NCBI GenBank assembly: GCA_910585785.1
Contig: CAJUEV010000007.1
Location: forward strand, 1 to 64,000
DNA: 64,000 bases
DNA from: an uncultured Christensenella sp.
Lineage (GTDB): Bacteria; Bacillota; Clostridia; Christensenellales; Borkfalkiaceae
Reading direction: 5' to 3'
Every line of letters starts with the position of its first letter. Positions within the stretch are counted from its first letter, which is position 1. The position numbers and the translations under genes were made by a program. This document shows positions 36,102 through 44,524 of the stretch, piece by piece. The notes under the pieces were generated by a model. The model was not told the origin of the DNA, ran no database searches, and saw only the letters and a program-made list of their open reading frames with translations.

Positions 36102-36275
36102 ATGACCGAAGCAACCACGCCCGCAAAAATCAAGCAGGAGCGCGTCCCCGTAACGGCGTTTATCGGGAAAGATACCCGCGACGCATTGTTGCAAATAGCC
36201 GCAAAAAAAGACTTGACTTTAAGTGATATTGTGCGTGCGGCGTGCAACGAGTACGCAAAGAACAACAACGATTAA
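36102..36275 (+). CDS. small ribbon-helix-helix-like protein
   Basis: 57 aa; strong AGGAGG. The sequence VPVTAFIGKDTRDALLQIA followed by LTLSDIVRAACNEY has the strand-helix-helix pattern of RHH/Arc-like DNA-binding proteins. Probably a small regulator; target unknown. First gene of the prophage. Confidence 0.55.
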   Translation: MTEATTPAKIKQERVPVTAFIGKDTRDALLQIAAKKDLTLSDIVRAACNEYAKNNND

Positions 36276-36289
36276 AAGGAAGGCGCAAA

Positions 36290-36502
36290 ATGAACAACCA
36301 AACCAAAAACCCGTTATTAGCGTTTGGCACACCCGCAAAGGTCGTTATTAACGGAACGCAAGCAACGCACCCGCAACTAATTGAAGCCTACACAAAAGTA
36401 ATCGCAGAAAGACCCGAATACATACGGGCGATTGCTTTTAGCGTCATTGACGGCATTGTAAAAATTTACATCAAAACGACGGAGGCGGCGGATAATGTGT
36501 AA
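36290..36502 (+). CDS. phage protein of unknown function, 70 aa
   Basis: 70 aa behind AAGGAAG. One helix flanked by strands (HPQLIEAYTKVIAERPEYIR, then GIVKIYIKT). No family recognised. Its end overlaps the next gene by 8 bp, so both are translated together. Confidence 0.6.
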   Translation: MNNQTKNPLLAFGTPAKVVINGTQATHPQLIEAYTKVIAERPEYIRAIAFSVIDGIVKIYIKTTEAADNV

Positions 36503-36911
36503 TTTTCAAAAAAACCGAAAGTATGACGAATATTTGCGCTTTATTCTTAACCGTTGGCGCGAAATAAAGCAAATGCCGCAGGGCGAAAAACGAAACAGAT
36601 TGTCTGAAGGTTGCGTTGACTACATACGGGAAGCACGGCAAAGATTAAAGAAAGTTGCCGAGCCGCTCGACCGTATTGTAATTGTACCCGACTTGAATTA
36701 CCCCGAATATTACACGATACTCTACAAAAAGCAATTTATATTTGACGGTACAAAAGAGGAGTTTATTGCGTTTTTATGGGACACGCAGGCATTGTATTGC
36801 GCCCCTTCTCAATTTGATTGTACGGGGCAACATTTTACAACGGGTTACAAAGTCGGACACATCGGCGGCGACCGTTGGAAAGTTGCCGAGTTTATGGGGG
36901 TTGATGTATGA
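36495..36911 (+). CDS. phage protein of unknown function, 138 aa
   Basis: 138 aa. Basic, helical first half (RYRE-type, ending near EARQRLKKVAEP), then a compact mixed domain ending in GGDRWKVAEFMGVDV. Not recognised. Overlaps both neighbours by a few bases, indicating tight translational coupling. Confidence 0.6.
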   Translation: MCNFQKNRKYDEYLRFILNRWREIKQMPQGEKRNRLSEGCVDYIREARQRLKKVAEPLDRIVIVPDLNYPEYYTILYKKQFIFDGTKEEFIAFLWDTQALYCAPSQFDCTGQHFTTGYKVGHIGGDRWKVAEFMGVDV

Positions 36912-38134
36912 ATACAAACCCCACCCCGCACCGCTGTGAAACGTGCGACAGTTGCAAACTTCCGCGCACCGTTGACGACAACGGCGGCGCGGCAAAATGC
37001 AAACTTATGAAATACAAAACGATTGACGGGTATGTCGCGGGCGGATATACGCCCGATTGGTGTCCGTTAAACGCCGTTGTAAAGCAAGCAACAAACAAAT
37101 ACGACGAAATAAAAAACCTTGCCGAACTTGACGCATTTTTCAAATGTGAGCGACACCTATTCTTGCACCGCAAAATTATGGTGTCTATAAGCGGCGGGTC
37201 GGATAGCGACATAATACTTGATTTTGTTTTGCGTGTACTTGCCGCTCGTCGGCACGACTACACTTGCGAATTGCATTTTGTATTTTTCGATACGGGCATA
37301 GAGTTTGAAGCAACAAAACGACACTTGCTATTTTTAGAGAAAAAATACAACATCACGATTGACCGCCGCCGCGCAATAACGCCCGTCCCGAACGGGTGCA
37401 AAAAATACGGCGTGCCGTTTTTAAGCAAATACGCGAGCGAAATGATAAACCGCTTGCAAAAGCATAATTTTGATTTTTCGCAAGGCGACCGCCCGTTCGA
37501 CGAACTACTCGCGGCATATCCGCAATGTAAAGGCGCGTTGCGTTGGTGGTGCAGTATCAACGGCGACAAATCGGCATACAGCATAACGCGATTTTATATG
37601 TTGCGTGAGTTTTTGATTGAAAACCCGCCCGACTTCCCTATATCTTGCGAATGTTGCAACGGTGCAAAAAAGAATAACGCAAAAAAATACGAACGCGAGA
37701 ACAATATCGACCTTAACGTGTTAGGCTTACGCAAAGCCGAAGGCGGCGTGCGGACGGTTGCAATCGGGACGTGCTTTACCGAAGGGGTCGGCTATCGTAT
37801 AGACACATATCGCCCGATATGGTGGTTTACGGATAAAGACAAAGCCGCTTACGAAACAACACACAACATCACACACTCCGATTGTTACGCAAAATACGGC
37901 TTACGTCGCACAGGGTGCGCGGGTTGCCCGTTCGGGAGCGACTTTGAAAATGAATTAAACATTATACAACAGTACGAGCCGAAACTATATAAAGCGGTAT
38001 GCGCAATATTCGGCAAAAGTTACGAATATACCCGCAAATATCGAGAATTTGCAAAGAAACACAAAACGGGCGTACCCGATAATCAAATGAATTTGTTTGA
38101 CATATTCGACGGAGGCGGAAATGGACTTATTTAA
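36908..38134 (+). CDS. phosphoadenosine-phosphosulfate-reductase-like PP-loop protein
   Basis: 408 aa. A Cys-rich start (CETCDSCKLP, later DWCPLN) precedes a PP-loop ATP pyrophosphatase motif, SISGGSDSD, near residue 96. Late Cys motifs CECCNGAKK and GCAGCPFG could bind a metal or Fe-S cluster. Phage members of this family are common in clostridial siphoviruses. Their role (sulfur transfer, DNA or tRNA modification) is not established, and DndC-like chemistry is only a possibility. Confidence 0.8.
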   Translation: MNTNPTPHRCETCDSCKLPRTVDDNGGAAKCKLMKYKTIDGYVAGGYTPDWCPLNAVVKQATNKYDEIKNLAELDAFFKCERHLFLHRKIMVSISGGSDSDIILDFVLRVLAARRHDYTCELHFVFFDTGIEFEATKRHLLFLEKKYNITIDRRRAITPVPNGCKKYGVPFLSKYASEMINRLQKHNFDFSQGDRPFDELLAAYPQCKGALRWWCSINGDKSAYSITRFYMLREFLIENPPDFPISCECCNGAKKNNAKKYERENNIDLNVLGLRKAEGGVRTVAIGTCFTEGVGYRIDTYRPIWWFTDKDKAAYETTHNITHSDCYAKYGLRRTGCAGCPFGSDFENELNIIQQYEPKLYKAVCAIFGKSYEYTRKYREFAKKHKTGVPDNQMNLFDIFDGGGNGLI

Positions 38135-38357
38135 CGAATTACAAGAACGCGTCCGCAAATGCGGCGACGATGTAAACGCAATAATCGAAATATCGACCGA
38201 AATGCACAAATATAATTGCCGCATTTGTCCGCGCAATATGTATCAAGACGAAACGTCAAAAGCAATTTGCCCCGCCTTGCGTGGCAAGCCGTGCCGCCGC
38301 GATTTTGCGGTATGTTGGCGGGCTTACTTTAAGAAAAAGAACGGAGGCGGCAAATGA
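38121..38357 (+). CDS. small Cys-rich phage protein, 78 aa
   Basis: 78 aa behind GGAGG; overlaps the PP-loop gene by 14 bp. Six Cys, including NCRICPRNMY and CPALRGKPCRRDFAVC, suggest a metal-binding knuckle. Function unknown. Confidence 0.6.
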   Translation: MDLFNELQERVRKCGDDVNAIIEISTEMHKYNCRICPRNMYQDETSKAICPALRGKPCRRDFAVCWRAYFKKKNGGGK

Positions 38358-38980
38358 AAATTTGTTGTATATGCGGTCAACTGTTTGAAGGTTACGGAAA
38401 CAACCCCGCGCCCATTGAAACGCGCGGCGAGTGTTGCGACGATTGCAATATAAACGTCGTCGTCCCCCGCCGCTTGCTTGACGCAAAAAAAGCGCAAATA
38501 CGGGCGGCGGCGGACGCGCTTACATCGACCCCGTTGCAATGTGCGGAAAGCGCAAAATTAAACGCGCTCGTCGGCACGGTGGTTGAAATCGAATACATTG
38601 ACGGCGATGTCGATGTCGGCATTTTACACAAAGACACGCCCGCCATAAAGTACCAAAACCCCGACGGCGACAATACGACGATATGCGGATATTACATTGA
38701 ACGCACCACCACAGGCAGCGGCGAATTGCACTTCAAAAAGTCGCACGTTAAAGAAATTCGCCCGCCGTGCGTTACGGGGCGGCAAGACGCGCGGCTTGAC
38801 GGGCTTATCGGCAAGTCGGTTTTAATTGATTTTGGAAACGGCGACACGGAAGCGGGTTTTTTACGTCGTATTACAACAACGTGCGGAAGCGGCGACGACA
38901 TTGTGCGGTATTGCCTTGTAACACCGCTCCGCAATATAGTATTTTACAGCACCGACATTAAAGGCGTGCGGGAAGGTTGA
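38354..38980 (+). CDS. zinc-ribbon phage protein with duplicated beta-barrel-like domain
   Basis: 208 aa. An N-terminal zinc ribbon (CCICG, then CCDDC) is followed by two similar segments, LVGTVVEIEYIDGDVDVGIL and LIGKSVLIDFGNGDTEAGFL, each a small barrel of LSm/SH3 look. The internal duplication is clear; function is unknown. Starts 4 bp inside the previous gene. Confidence 0.6.
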   Translation: MKICCICGQLFEGYGNNPAPIETRGECCDDCNINVVVPRRLLDAKKAQIRAAADALTSTPLQCAESAKLNALVGTVVEIEYIDGDVDVGILHKDTPAIKYQNPDGDNTTICGYYIERTTTGSGELHFKKSHVKEIRPPCVTGRQDARLDGLIGKSVLIDFGNGDTEAGFLRRITTTCGSGDDIVRYCLVTPLRNIVFYSTDIKGVREG

Positions 38981-38984
38981 CAAT

Positions 38985-39389
38985 ATGGAAATTAAAACGT
39001 GTAAATTTTGCGGTGCGCCTATCGTATGGCTTAAAACACAAAACGGTCGACCTATGCCGTGTAACACGGAAGCGGTCAAGTATCAAGAAAATTACAAGGG
39101 CAAGGACGTTATCGTTTTATCGGACGGCAAGGTCATAAAGGCAACCGTCGTCAACCCGAACGGCGGCGGGCTTGCGCCTATCGTTGACGGCGAAGGTTAC
39201 ATATCGCATTTTGCAACGTGTACGCACGCGGACGAAGCAAGAACGCCCCGCCCCACTATCGAAGCGGTCGCGCCGAATATCCCGCCCGCAACGCAAACAC
39301 CGCGCGAATACACGCAAGAGGACATATTCTCGCTTGCGGACGCTTACGAAGCGCAGGAAGCGGCAAGCAGGGAGCGGCGCAAATGGTAA
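38985..39389 (+). CDS. small zinc-finger phage protein, 134 aa
   Basis: 134 aa. CKFCGAPIVWLKTQNGRPMPC at the start resembles a treble-clef or ribbon; HFATCTHA may complete the metal site. The C-terminal half is low complexity with a final helix. Function unknown. Confidence 0.55.
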   Translation: MEIKTCKFCGAPIVWLKTQNGRPMPCNTEAVKYQENYKGKDVIVLSDGKVIKATVVNPNGGGLAPIVDGEGYISHFATCTHADEARTPRPTIEAVAPNIPPATQTPREYTQEDIFSLADAYEAQEAASRERRKW

Positions 39390-39414
39390 CGGGCGGCGGC
39401 GAAAGGAGGCAAAC

Positions 39415-40080
39415 GTGAAAATTGGAATATACGACGTTGACAGTCATAACTTCCCGAATTTGGCACTTATGAAAATATCGGCGTACCACAAACAAAACGG
39501 CGACGACGTGGAGCGTGTTTTACCCGTTTGCAGGTATGACCGCATATATGCGAGTAAAGTTTTCGGGGACGAATACACAACCGTCAAAAATCTTTGCTTG
39601 CAATCGGACGATGTACGGCTCGGCGGTACGGGTTTTGCAATCACGGTCGAAAACGGCAAAGAAATTTACCGCAAAGAAAAAGACGGCGACCTTCCGTATG
39701 AAATCGAGCATATATACCCCGATTATTCGCTTTACCCCGAATTAACAAAAGACACCGCATACGGGTTTTTGACGCGCGGTTGCCCGAATAATTGCGGGTT
39801 TTGCATAGTTAGCAAAAAAGAAGGCTTGCAATCACGCAAAGTCGCAAATTTGTCGGAATTTTGGCGCGGGCAAAAATACATCAAACTTTTAGACGCGAAT
39901 ATCCTTGCTTGCCGCGACCGTATCGAACTATTACAACAATTAGCCGACAGCGGCGCAAAGGTTGATATAACGCAAGGACTTGACGCGCGATTTATAACCG
40001 ACGAAATCGCGGTTTTAATAAATAACATACGCGCCGACTTTGAAAGTGTTTTGTGTAATTGGCTCGGCGAAAAGTATTGA
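39415..40080 (+). CDS. radical SAM protein, apparently C-terminally shortened
   Basis: 221 aa. The GTG at 39415 follows AAAGGAGG; upstream in-frame codons overlap the previous gene without a ribosome site. The Fe-S/SAM motif is TRGCPNNCGFC (CxxxCxxC) near residue 126. Related phage and bacterial proteins continue past the GLDARFITDEIA strand for roughly 80-100 residues. Here the frame ends soon after, 14 bp before the next ATG. It may be a natural short form or a truncation. Substrate unknown. Confidence 0.75.
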   Translation: MKIGIYDVDSHNFPNLALMKISAYHKQNGDDVERVLPVCRYDRIYASKVFGDEYTTVKNLCLQSDDVRLGGTGFAITVENGKEIYRKEKDGDLPYEIEHIYPDYSLYPELTKDTAYGFLTRGCPNNCGFCIVSKKEGLQSRKVANLSEFWRGQKYIKLLDANILACRDRIELLQQLADSGAKVDITQGLDARFITDEIAVLINNIRADFESVLCNWLGEKY

Positions 40081-40093
40081 CGGGAGGCACGCG

Positions 40094-40606
40094 ATGTCAA
40101 GATATAAAAAACTTATGATACAACGCGGCGTAATGCAAAAGGCGGTTGCGGAAAAGATACATAAAACCGACCCGCGCGTCGATACATCGCTTTTAAGCAA
40201 ATTTGTAAACGACGTTTGCTTACCCACTCCGCGCACGCTTGCGACGATATGTAAAACGCTTGCTTGCGACCCGCTTGATATTTACGACCCCGCAGAAATC
40301 ACGCTCGCGCCGCCTACATCGGCGCAGGAAGCGGCGGGCGGCGGCAATGCGGACAACCCCGCAACGTCGACGGAAGCGGCGAGAAAACGCGAACGTCGCC
40401 GCGCAAATGGCTTGTACAATCTTACAGTCGAAATATCCCGCGATATTGCCGAGCGCGTATTTGCGCCCGAAGCATTGCGAAAACTCGGCTATTTAAGTAA
40501 AAGCGACTTTGTGCGTCAAGCGGTTGCCGCGCTCGACGCGCGGTTATCCACAATCGAAGCGAAAGAAAAAGCCGACGGCGCAGGAACGCCGAACGGCAAA
40601 AAATAA
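40094..40606 (+). CDS. XRE-type helix-turn-helix phage regulator
   Basis: 170 aa. The ATG at 40094 follows GGGAGG; an earlier ATG at 40040 lies inside the radical SAM gene. An XRE/Cro-like HTH fills the first 65 residues (MQKAVAEKIHKTDPRV, LLSKFVNDVCLPTPRTL). A Thr/Ala-rich linker follows, then a second helical domain around LTVEISRDIAERVFAPEALRK. Last gene before the candidate origin region. Confidence 0.7.
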   Translation: MSRYKKLMIQRGVMQKAVAEKIHKTDPRVDTSLLSKFVNDVCLPTPRTLATICKTLACDPLDIYDPAEITLAPPTSAQEAAGGGNADNPATSTEAARKRERRRANGLYNLTVEISRDIAERVFAPEALRKLGYLSKSDFVRQAVAALDARLSTIEAKEKADGAGTPNGKK

Positions 40607-40624
40607 AGACCACAATTAAAGACA

Positions 40625-40697
40625 AAGAAAACGGGCGGTCGAAATTGGCACTTCCGACCGCCCGCGAAACTTGACACAAAACTATGTCAACCAAACC
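40625..40697 (-). ncRNA. predicted short (~70 nt) minus-strand RNA
   Basis: Starts about 7 nt after a consensus minus-strand promoter and ends at a hairpin (CGGGCGGTCG / CGACCGCCCG, 40632-40664) followed on the minus strand by TTTTCTTTGTCTTT. It would fold into a 6-bp hairpin (TTGACA / TGTCAA) plus the terminator. No open frame. Target unknown. Confidence 0.5.
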
Positions 40698-40703
40698 GAT
40701 ATT

Positions 40704-40732
40704 ATTATACCACATCGGCGGCAAAGTGTCAA
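40704..40732 (-). promoter_or_regulatory. perfect-consensus minus-strand promoter
   Basis: TTGACA (40732-40727), 17-nt spacer, TATAAT (40709-40704), reading left, opposite to all neighbouring genes. Confidence 0.75.
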
Positions 40733-40799
40733 TGTTTTGCAAGCGAAAAACCGTGCTATTGCGTCCTCGTAATGAAGTATTATCGTATCAACGACGCAA

Positions 40800-40960
40800 G
40801 CAGGATAAACAGGCAACACGCCCCGCGCTTTATACCCCTTTGCGATAAACTTTGAGGGGGTCGAGAAAGGGGGCGGCGGGGGAAAACATCGGGGGCGTTT
40901 GATAAACTCGATAAAGAAAGATAACTCCCCTTTTAGCCCCCGCGTGTTGTCCCCCGCTTT
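40800..40960. other. candidate replication origin (iterons, G-quadruplex-like tracts)
   Basis: GATAAAC occurs at 40804, 40844 and 40901. Four GGGGG tracts lie at 40856-40860, 40869-40873, 40878-40882 and 40891-40895, with loops of 8, 4 and 8 nt. C-rich tracts follow at about 40926-40956. CAACACGC near 40814 is inverted as GCGTGTTG near 40944. Immediately upstream of an HUH Rep gene, so it is a plausible Rep-binding origin. Confidence 0.45.
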
Positions 40961-41009
40961 TTTGGCTATTCTTTGTCTTTTACGTTAAAGCAATTTATCG
41001 GAGGCAATT

Positions 41010-41879
41010 ATGGCAAAACGCTACTACACACTCGACCCGCAAAAATACGACTTTGACGAGATATTCGGCATTGAAGCGCAGGAAGCGGAACGCGACGCTC
41101 TTTTGCAATCGTTCAATGACCCGCACATTGTGAAATATCGAACAAAGACGATTAAAAGCGGCAACGTGCTTGAAGTTGAGGTTTACCCGATATGGGACAC
41201 CCACACTTCAACATCAAGGGCAAGGAAAACAAAAGAAAGCCGCGAAGCGCAAAAGCGGCTCAATTACAAAAATGCGGTCAAACAGGTTGTGCGGCTTATC
41301 AATGCGAATTTTACCGACGCGGACTTTTGGGCGACCTTTACATACGATAACGCCCACTTACCGAAAACCTATGCGCAAGCACAACGGGAAGTGCAAAAGT
41401 TTATTCGCAGATTAAAGCACTATGCCGAACGACACGCCTTCCTCCCGCTCAAATACGTTTATTGGACGGAATTTGAAAACGACGAAAAGAAAGGCAAACG
41501 ACGCATACACCACCACATTGTAACGAACTTTGCCGACCGCGATGTTATGGAGGACTTATGGGGCAACGGCGGTCGAAACAACGTGCGACGGCTTGTTGCG
41601 GACGACAGCGGTTACGAAGGAATGGCGCGGTATTGTATGAAAGACCCGAAAGGCTTAAAACGATACGTCGCGTCAAAGAACTTGAAAAAGCCGCAAATCA
41701 CGGTATCGGACACAAAGTTTACGCGGCGCAAGGTCAACCGCATTATGTACGACAAAGTCAACTCTTACGCCGTTTTTGAAAACCTTTACAAAGGCTATCA
41801 AATGACGGACATCAAGAAAAAAACAAGTGAATACACGACGGGCGCGTATGTGTACGTCAAAATGAAACGCAAGGAGTGA
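41010..41879 (+). CDS. HUH endonuclease, rolling-circle Rep-like replication initiator
   Basis: 289 aa. Motif 1 FWATFTYDNAHLP, the HUH metal motif RIHHHIVTNF and a Tyr motif ARYCMKDPKG appear in the order seen in Rep proteins of small circular replicons and in microvirus VP4. Such enzymes nick one strand at the origin and become covalently attached through Tyr. Start ATG behind GGAGG. It sits next to an iteron/G-tract region. HUH Reps are unusual but not unknown in tailed clostridial prophages. Confidence 0.75.
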   Translation: MAKRYYTLDPQKYDFDEIFGIEAQEAERDALLQSFNDPHIVKYRTKTIKSGNVLEVEVYPIWDTHTSTSRARKTKESREAQKRLNYKNAVKQVVRLINANFTDADFWATFTYDNAHLPKTYAQAQREVQKFIRRLKHYAERHAFLPLKYVYWTEFENDEKKGKRRIHHHIVTNFADRDVMEDLWGNGGRNNVRRLVADDSGYEGMARYCMKDPKGLKRYVASKNLKKPQITVSDTKFTRRKVNRIMYDKVNSYAVFENLYKGYQMTDIKKKTSEYTTGAYVYVKMKRKE

Positions 41880-41883
41880 AAAA

Positions 41884-42642
41884 ATGAAATACATCGGCAG
41901 TAAAGCAAAAATCGCAAACGAAATCGTCCCGATTTTGCAAAGTTACATATCCGCGTACAACATCAAGCAGTACGTCGAGCCGTTTGCGGGCGGTTTTAAC
42001 GTAATCGACAAAATACAATGCGAATACAGGCTCGGCAACGATATTGACCCGCTTGTATGCGAACTCGTCGAAGCGTTCCGCGAAAACCCCGCACTTTTGG
42101 ACGAATTGAACACGCCGTCCCGCGCCGAATATTACGACGTGCGGGATAACCCCGACAAATATCCGTGTTGGTATCGCGCGGCGGTGCTTTTATTCGGCTC
42201 TTACAATGCTCGCGTTTACGGCGGTTGCTATGGCGCGACGGCAGTTACGAAAGACGGAAAAACGCGAAATTATTTTAACGAAGCCCGCGAGAATTTTCGC
42301 CGTCAATTACCCGCCTTGCGCAATATTCTTGTCGGGTGTTGCGATTATCGGGAATTGCGACTCCCCGAACGGGAGCGCGTGCTTGTTTATTGCGACCCGC
42401 CTTATTCGGACGGTATCGGTTACGGCGGCGGCAAATTCGATACGGCGCAATTTTGGGAATGGTGCAGAACACAAACGGCGGCGGGTCATATCGTAATCGT
42501 AAGCGAATACACCGCACCCGACGACTTTGTTTGTATTTGGCAACACGAAATAACGACGCACTTAAACAACCGCAACAAGCAAAATCGCATTGAAAAATTA
42601 TTTATACACGGAGGCGCACAATGGCACAAATACACGACTTGA
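41884..42642 (+). CDS. DNA adenine N6-methyltransferase, D12 (Dam-like) class
   Basis: 252 aa. The SAM-binding motif is PFAGGFN near residue 37 and the catalytic motif is CDPPYSD. MKYIGSKAKIANEIV is the typical start of class D12 enzymes, many of which methylate GATC. It probably protects phage DNA from host restriction. No GATC is seen in the phage or host sequence, so the target may differ. Overlaps the next gene by 22 bp. Confidence 0.88.
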   Translation: MKYIGSKAKIANEIVPILQSYISAYNIKQYVEPFAGGFNVIDKIQCEYRLGNDIDPLVCELVEAFRENPALLDELNTPSRAEYYDVRDNPDKYPCWYRAAVLLFGSYNARVYGGCYGATAVTKDGKTRNYFNEARENFRRQLPALRNILVGCCDYRELRLPERERVLVYCDPPYSDGIGYGGGKFDTAQFWEWCRTQTAAGHIVIVSEYTAPDDFVCIWQHEITTHLNNRNKQNRIEKLFIHGGAQWHKYTT

Positions 42643-42878
42643 AAATTTTACCCGAATATTACGACGCGGTCGATAAAGGCGTAAAAACTTACGAATTGCG
42701 GTTTGACGACCGAAATTACGCCGTCGGCGATATGCTGATATTGCGCGAATGGGAAAACGGGCAATATACGGGTAAGCGGCTTACGGCAAAAATAACGCAC
42801 ATCTTAAAAGACTTTGTCGGCTTGACCGACGGTTGGGCGGTTTTAAGTATCAAGAAAATGGAGGGCAAAAAATGTTAA
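42621..42878 (+). CDS. DUF3850 / ASCH-fold RNA-binding-like protein
   Basis: 85 aa. HDLKILPEYYDAVDKGVKTYELR and DRNYAVGDMLILREW are characteristic of the DUF3850 branch of the ASCH/PUA-like fold. Such proteins are frequent in phages and are thought to bind RNA or nucleosides; precise role unknown. Confidence 0.8.
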   Translation: MAQIHDLKILPEYYDAVDKGVKTYELRFDDRNYAVGDMLILREWENGQYTGKRLTAKITHILKDFVGLTDGWAVLSIKKMEGKKC

Positions 42879-43081
42879 AAAAAATATTATCGGCAATTTA
42901 CATCGCCGCATTGCTTGTAATTGTGGTTTGCGTGCCTATATCGGCAATATGTGTTATTTGTAAACTATGCGCCGCGACTCCCATATCTTGGCTCGGTGCG
43001 TGCGTGCCGCTTTTGATTGCGCTCGCCGCTTTTCCGCCCTTTATTTTATCAAAAATTTTGCTTGACATCGGCGGCAAATAA
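42872..43081 (+). CDS. small membrane protein, two helices
   Basis: 69 aa, ATG at 42872 behind GGAGGG and overlapping the previous stop. Two hydrophobic helices, about residues 7-30 and 38-60. Unknown function. Confidence 0.55.
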   Translation: MLKKILSAIYIAALLVIVVCVPISAICVICKLCAATPISWLGACVPLLIALAAFPPFILSKILLDIGGK

Positions 43082-43104
43082 ATTACCGAAACAAGGAGGT
43101 TAAA

Positions 43105-43701
43105 ATGCCGAAACAAACCCGAAACGACCCCGAAAAGAAAAAGACCGCGACAAAGGGCAAAAAACAGCCCGTAAAGGCGCAAAAGAAAACAGCGGCAAAA
43201 CCGCCCGCCGAAGCGGAAAACACCGCAGAAAAAGGCAAACGCGGCGCAAAATCGCAATATGCAAATAAGGTTTTACCTTATTTGGCGGATATTGAGCGTT
43301 ATGTTCGATGTTGCGTTACTGAAGGCGATATTTGCAAATATTACGGGGTCGGCAAAACGCAATGGGCGCAATACAAGAAAGATTATCCCGAATTAACCGA
43401 AACGCTTTTACGCGCGCGGGAGAGCGCAAAACAGGACTTGCTCGACAACGCATATCGCGTCGCGGTTGGTTATTACTACGAGGAAACGCACACAACAACG
43501 GTCATTATCGACGGCAAGCCGTGCAAAAAAACATACGTCGACCGCAAGTATGCAAAGCCCGACGCGGGTATGATACAATTCTTGCTCATTAACCGATATT
43601 CGGGCGAATTTGCCCGCGACCCGCAAGCGGTAGAATTGCGAAAAAAGGCGTTAGAACTTGCAAAAGACGGCAAGTTGCCCGACGGTTGGGAGGGTGTGTA
43701 A
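43105..43701 (+). CDS. HTH protein resembling terminase small subunits
   Basis: 198 aa. Lys/Ala-rich first 50 residues, then an HTH (GDICKYYGVGKTQWAQYKKD) and a family-typical segment LLDNAYRVAVGYYYEETHT. Proteins of this form are commonly called phage terminase small subunits, which mark DNA for packaging. A second candidate lies at 44525, so this one may instead be a regulator. Confidence 0.6.
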   Translation: MPKQTRNDPEKKKTATKGKKQPVKAQKKTAAKPPAEAENTAEKGKRGAKSQYANKVLPYLADIERYVRCCVTEGDICKYYGVGKTQWAQYKKDYPELTETLLRARESAKQDLLDNAYRVAVGYYYEETHTTTVIIDGKPCKKTYVDRKYAKPDAGMIQFLLINRYSGEFARDPQAVELRKKALELAKDGKLPDGWEGV

Positions 43702-43703
43702 TT

Positions 43704-44399
43704 ATGCCGCTTGACCCGATACACGCCTTTTATTGCCGCAAAGAATATTTAACGCTCGCACAGTCTTGCAAGGTTAAAAGCGGCGGAATTTGCGCACGGT
43801 GCGGCGGTGTATTCGATATGTGCGAATTGCGCCCACATCATAAAATCGAACTTACGCTCGACAACATCGACGACGTAAATATCACGCTAAACCCCGCAAA
43901 CATCGAAGTATTGTGCCACGATTGCCACAATGCCACGCACGCTCGTTTTGGTAACGCGGTCGAACAAAAGCGCGTGTATGTTGTGTATGGCGCACCGTGC
44001 GCGGGCAAGTCGACTTATGTGTACAGCACCGCCACACGCAACGATATTGTTGTAAACCTTGACGCTATACATCGCGCAATATGCGTATGCGGGCAGTATG
44101 ATAAACCCGACGCGACAAAGCGCGTCGCGTTCGCCTTGCGTGATTATTTGCTTGACGAAGCGCGCACCGCAACGCCGCGCCGTCATTGGCAGGACGCGTA
44201 TATTATCGGCACATATCCCGACCGCATTGACCGCGACAATATCGCGCGGGAATATCCGCCCGACGTGATTAACTTTGTACACATCGACACACCGAAGGCG
44301 GAATGTATCAAGCGAGCGCACGAAAACATCAAGCAAGCGGCAACGCGCGACGCGGTTGTCGGTTGGATAGAAAAATATTTTGCACGTTATACGGAATGA
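43704..44399 (+). CDS. HNH endonuclease fused to P-loop kinase-like domain
   Basis: 231 aa. Residues 1-80 are an HNH domain (CARCGGVF, LRPHHKIEL, LCHDCHNATH). Residues 88-225 are a P-loop NTPase/kinase-like domain with Walker A GAPCAGKSTYV and a NLDAIHRA segment, similar to polynucleotide-kinase-type folds. HNH proteins next to terminases assist DNA cleavage at cos; a kinase domain could modify the nicked end. The fusion's role is inferred. ATG behind GGGAGGG; the preceding gene ends 3 bp upstream. Confidence 0.75.
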   Translation: MPLDPIHAFYCRKEYLTLAQSCKVKSGGICARCGGVFDMCELRPHHKIELTLDNIDDVNITLNPANIEVLCHDCHNATHARFGNAVEQKRVYVVYGAPCAGKSTYVYSTATRNDIVVNLDAIHRAICVCGQYDKPDATKRVAFALRDYLLDEARTATPRRHWQDAYIIGTYPDRIDRDNIAREYPPDVINFVHIDTPKAECIKRAHENIKQAATRDAVVGWIEKYFARYTE

Positions 44400-44524
44400 T
44401 ACCCCCCTATCCTTGCAAAATTTTTGAAACCCGAAAAGACTCCAAGCCGCAGTCAAAAAAAATTCACACCGAAATTTTGACTTTTTCGGGCAAAAAGTTT
44501 ACAAATTCCAAAAAGGAGGCGGAA

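Larger units (their letters stand above)
40607..41009. other. 403-bp gene-free region: small RNA unit and candidate origin
   Basis: No coding sequence seen. It contains a minus-strand promoter-terminator unit (40625-40732), three GATAAAC iterons, four G5 tracts, C-rich tracts and a T-run before the Rep gene. Confidence 0.6.

Noticed and set aside
40040..40093. Upstream ATG for the HTH protein
   Set aside because: Inside the radical SAM gene and without a ribosome site; the ATG at 40094 follows GGGAGG.
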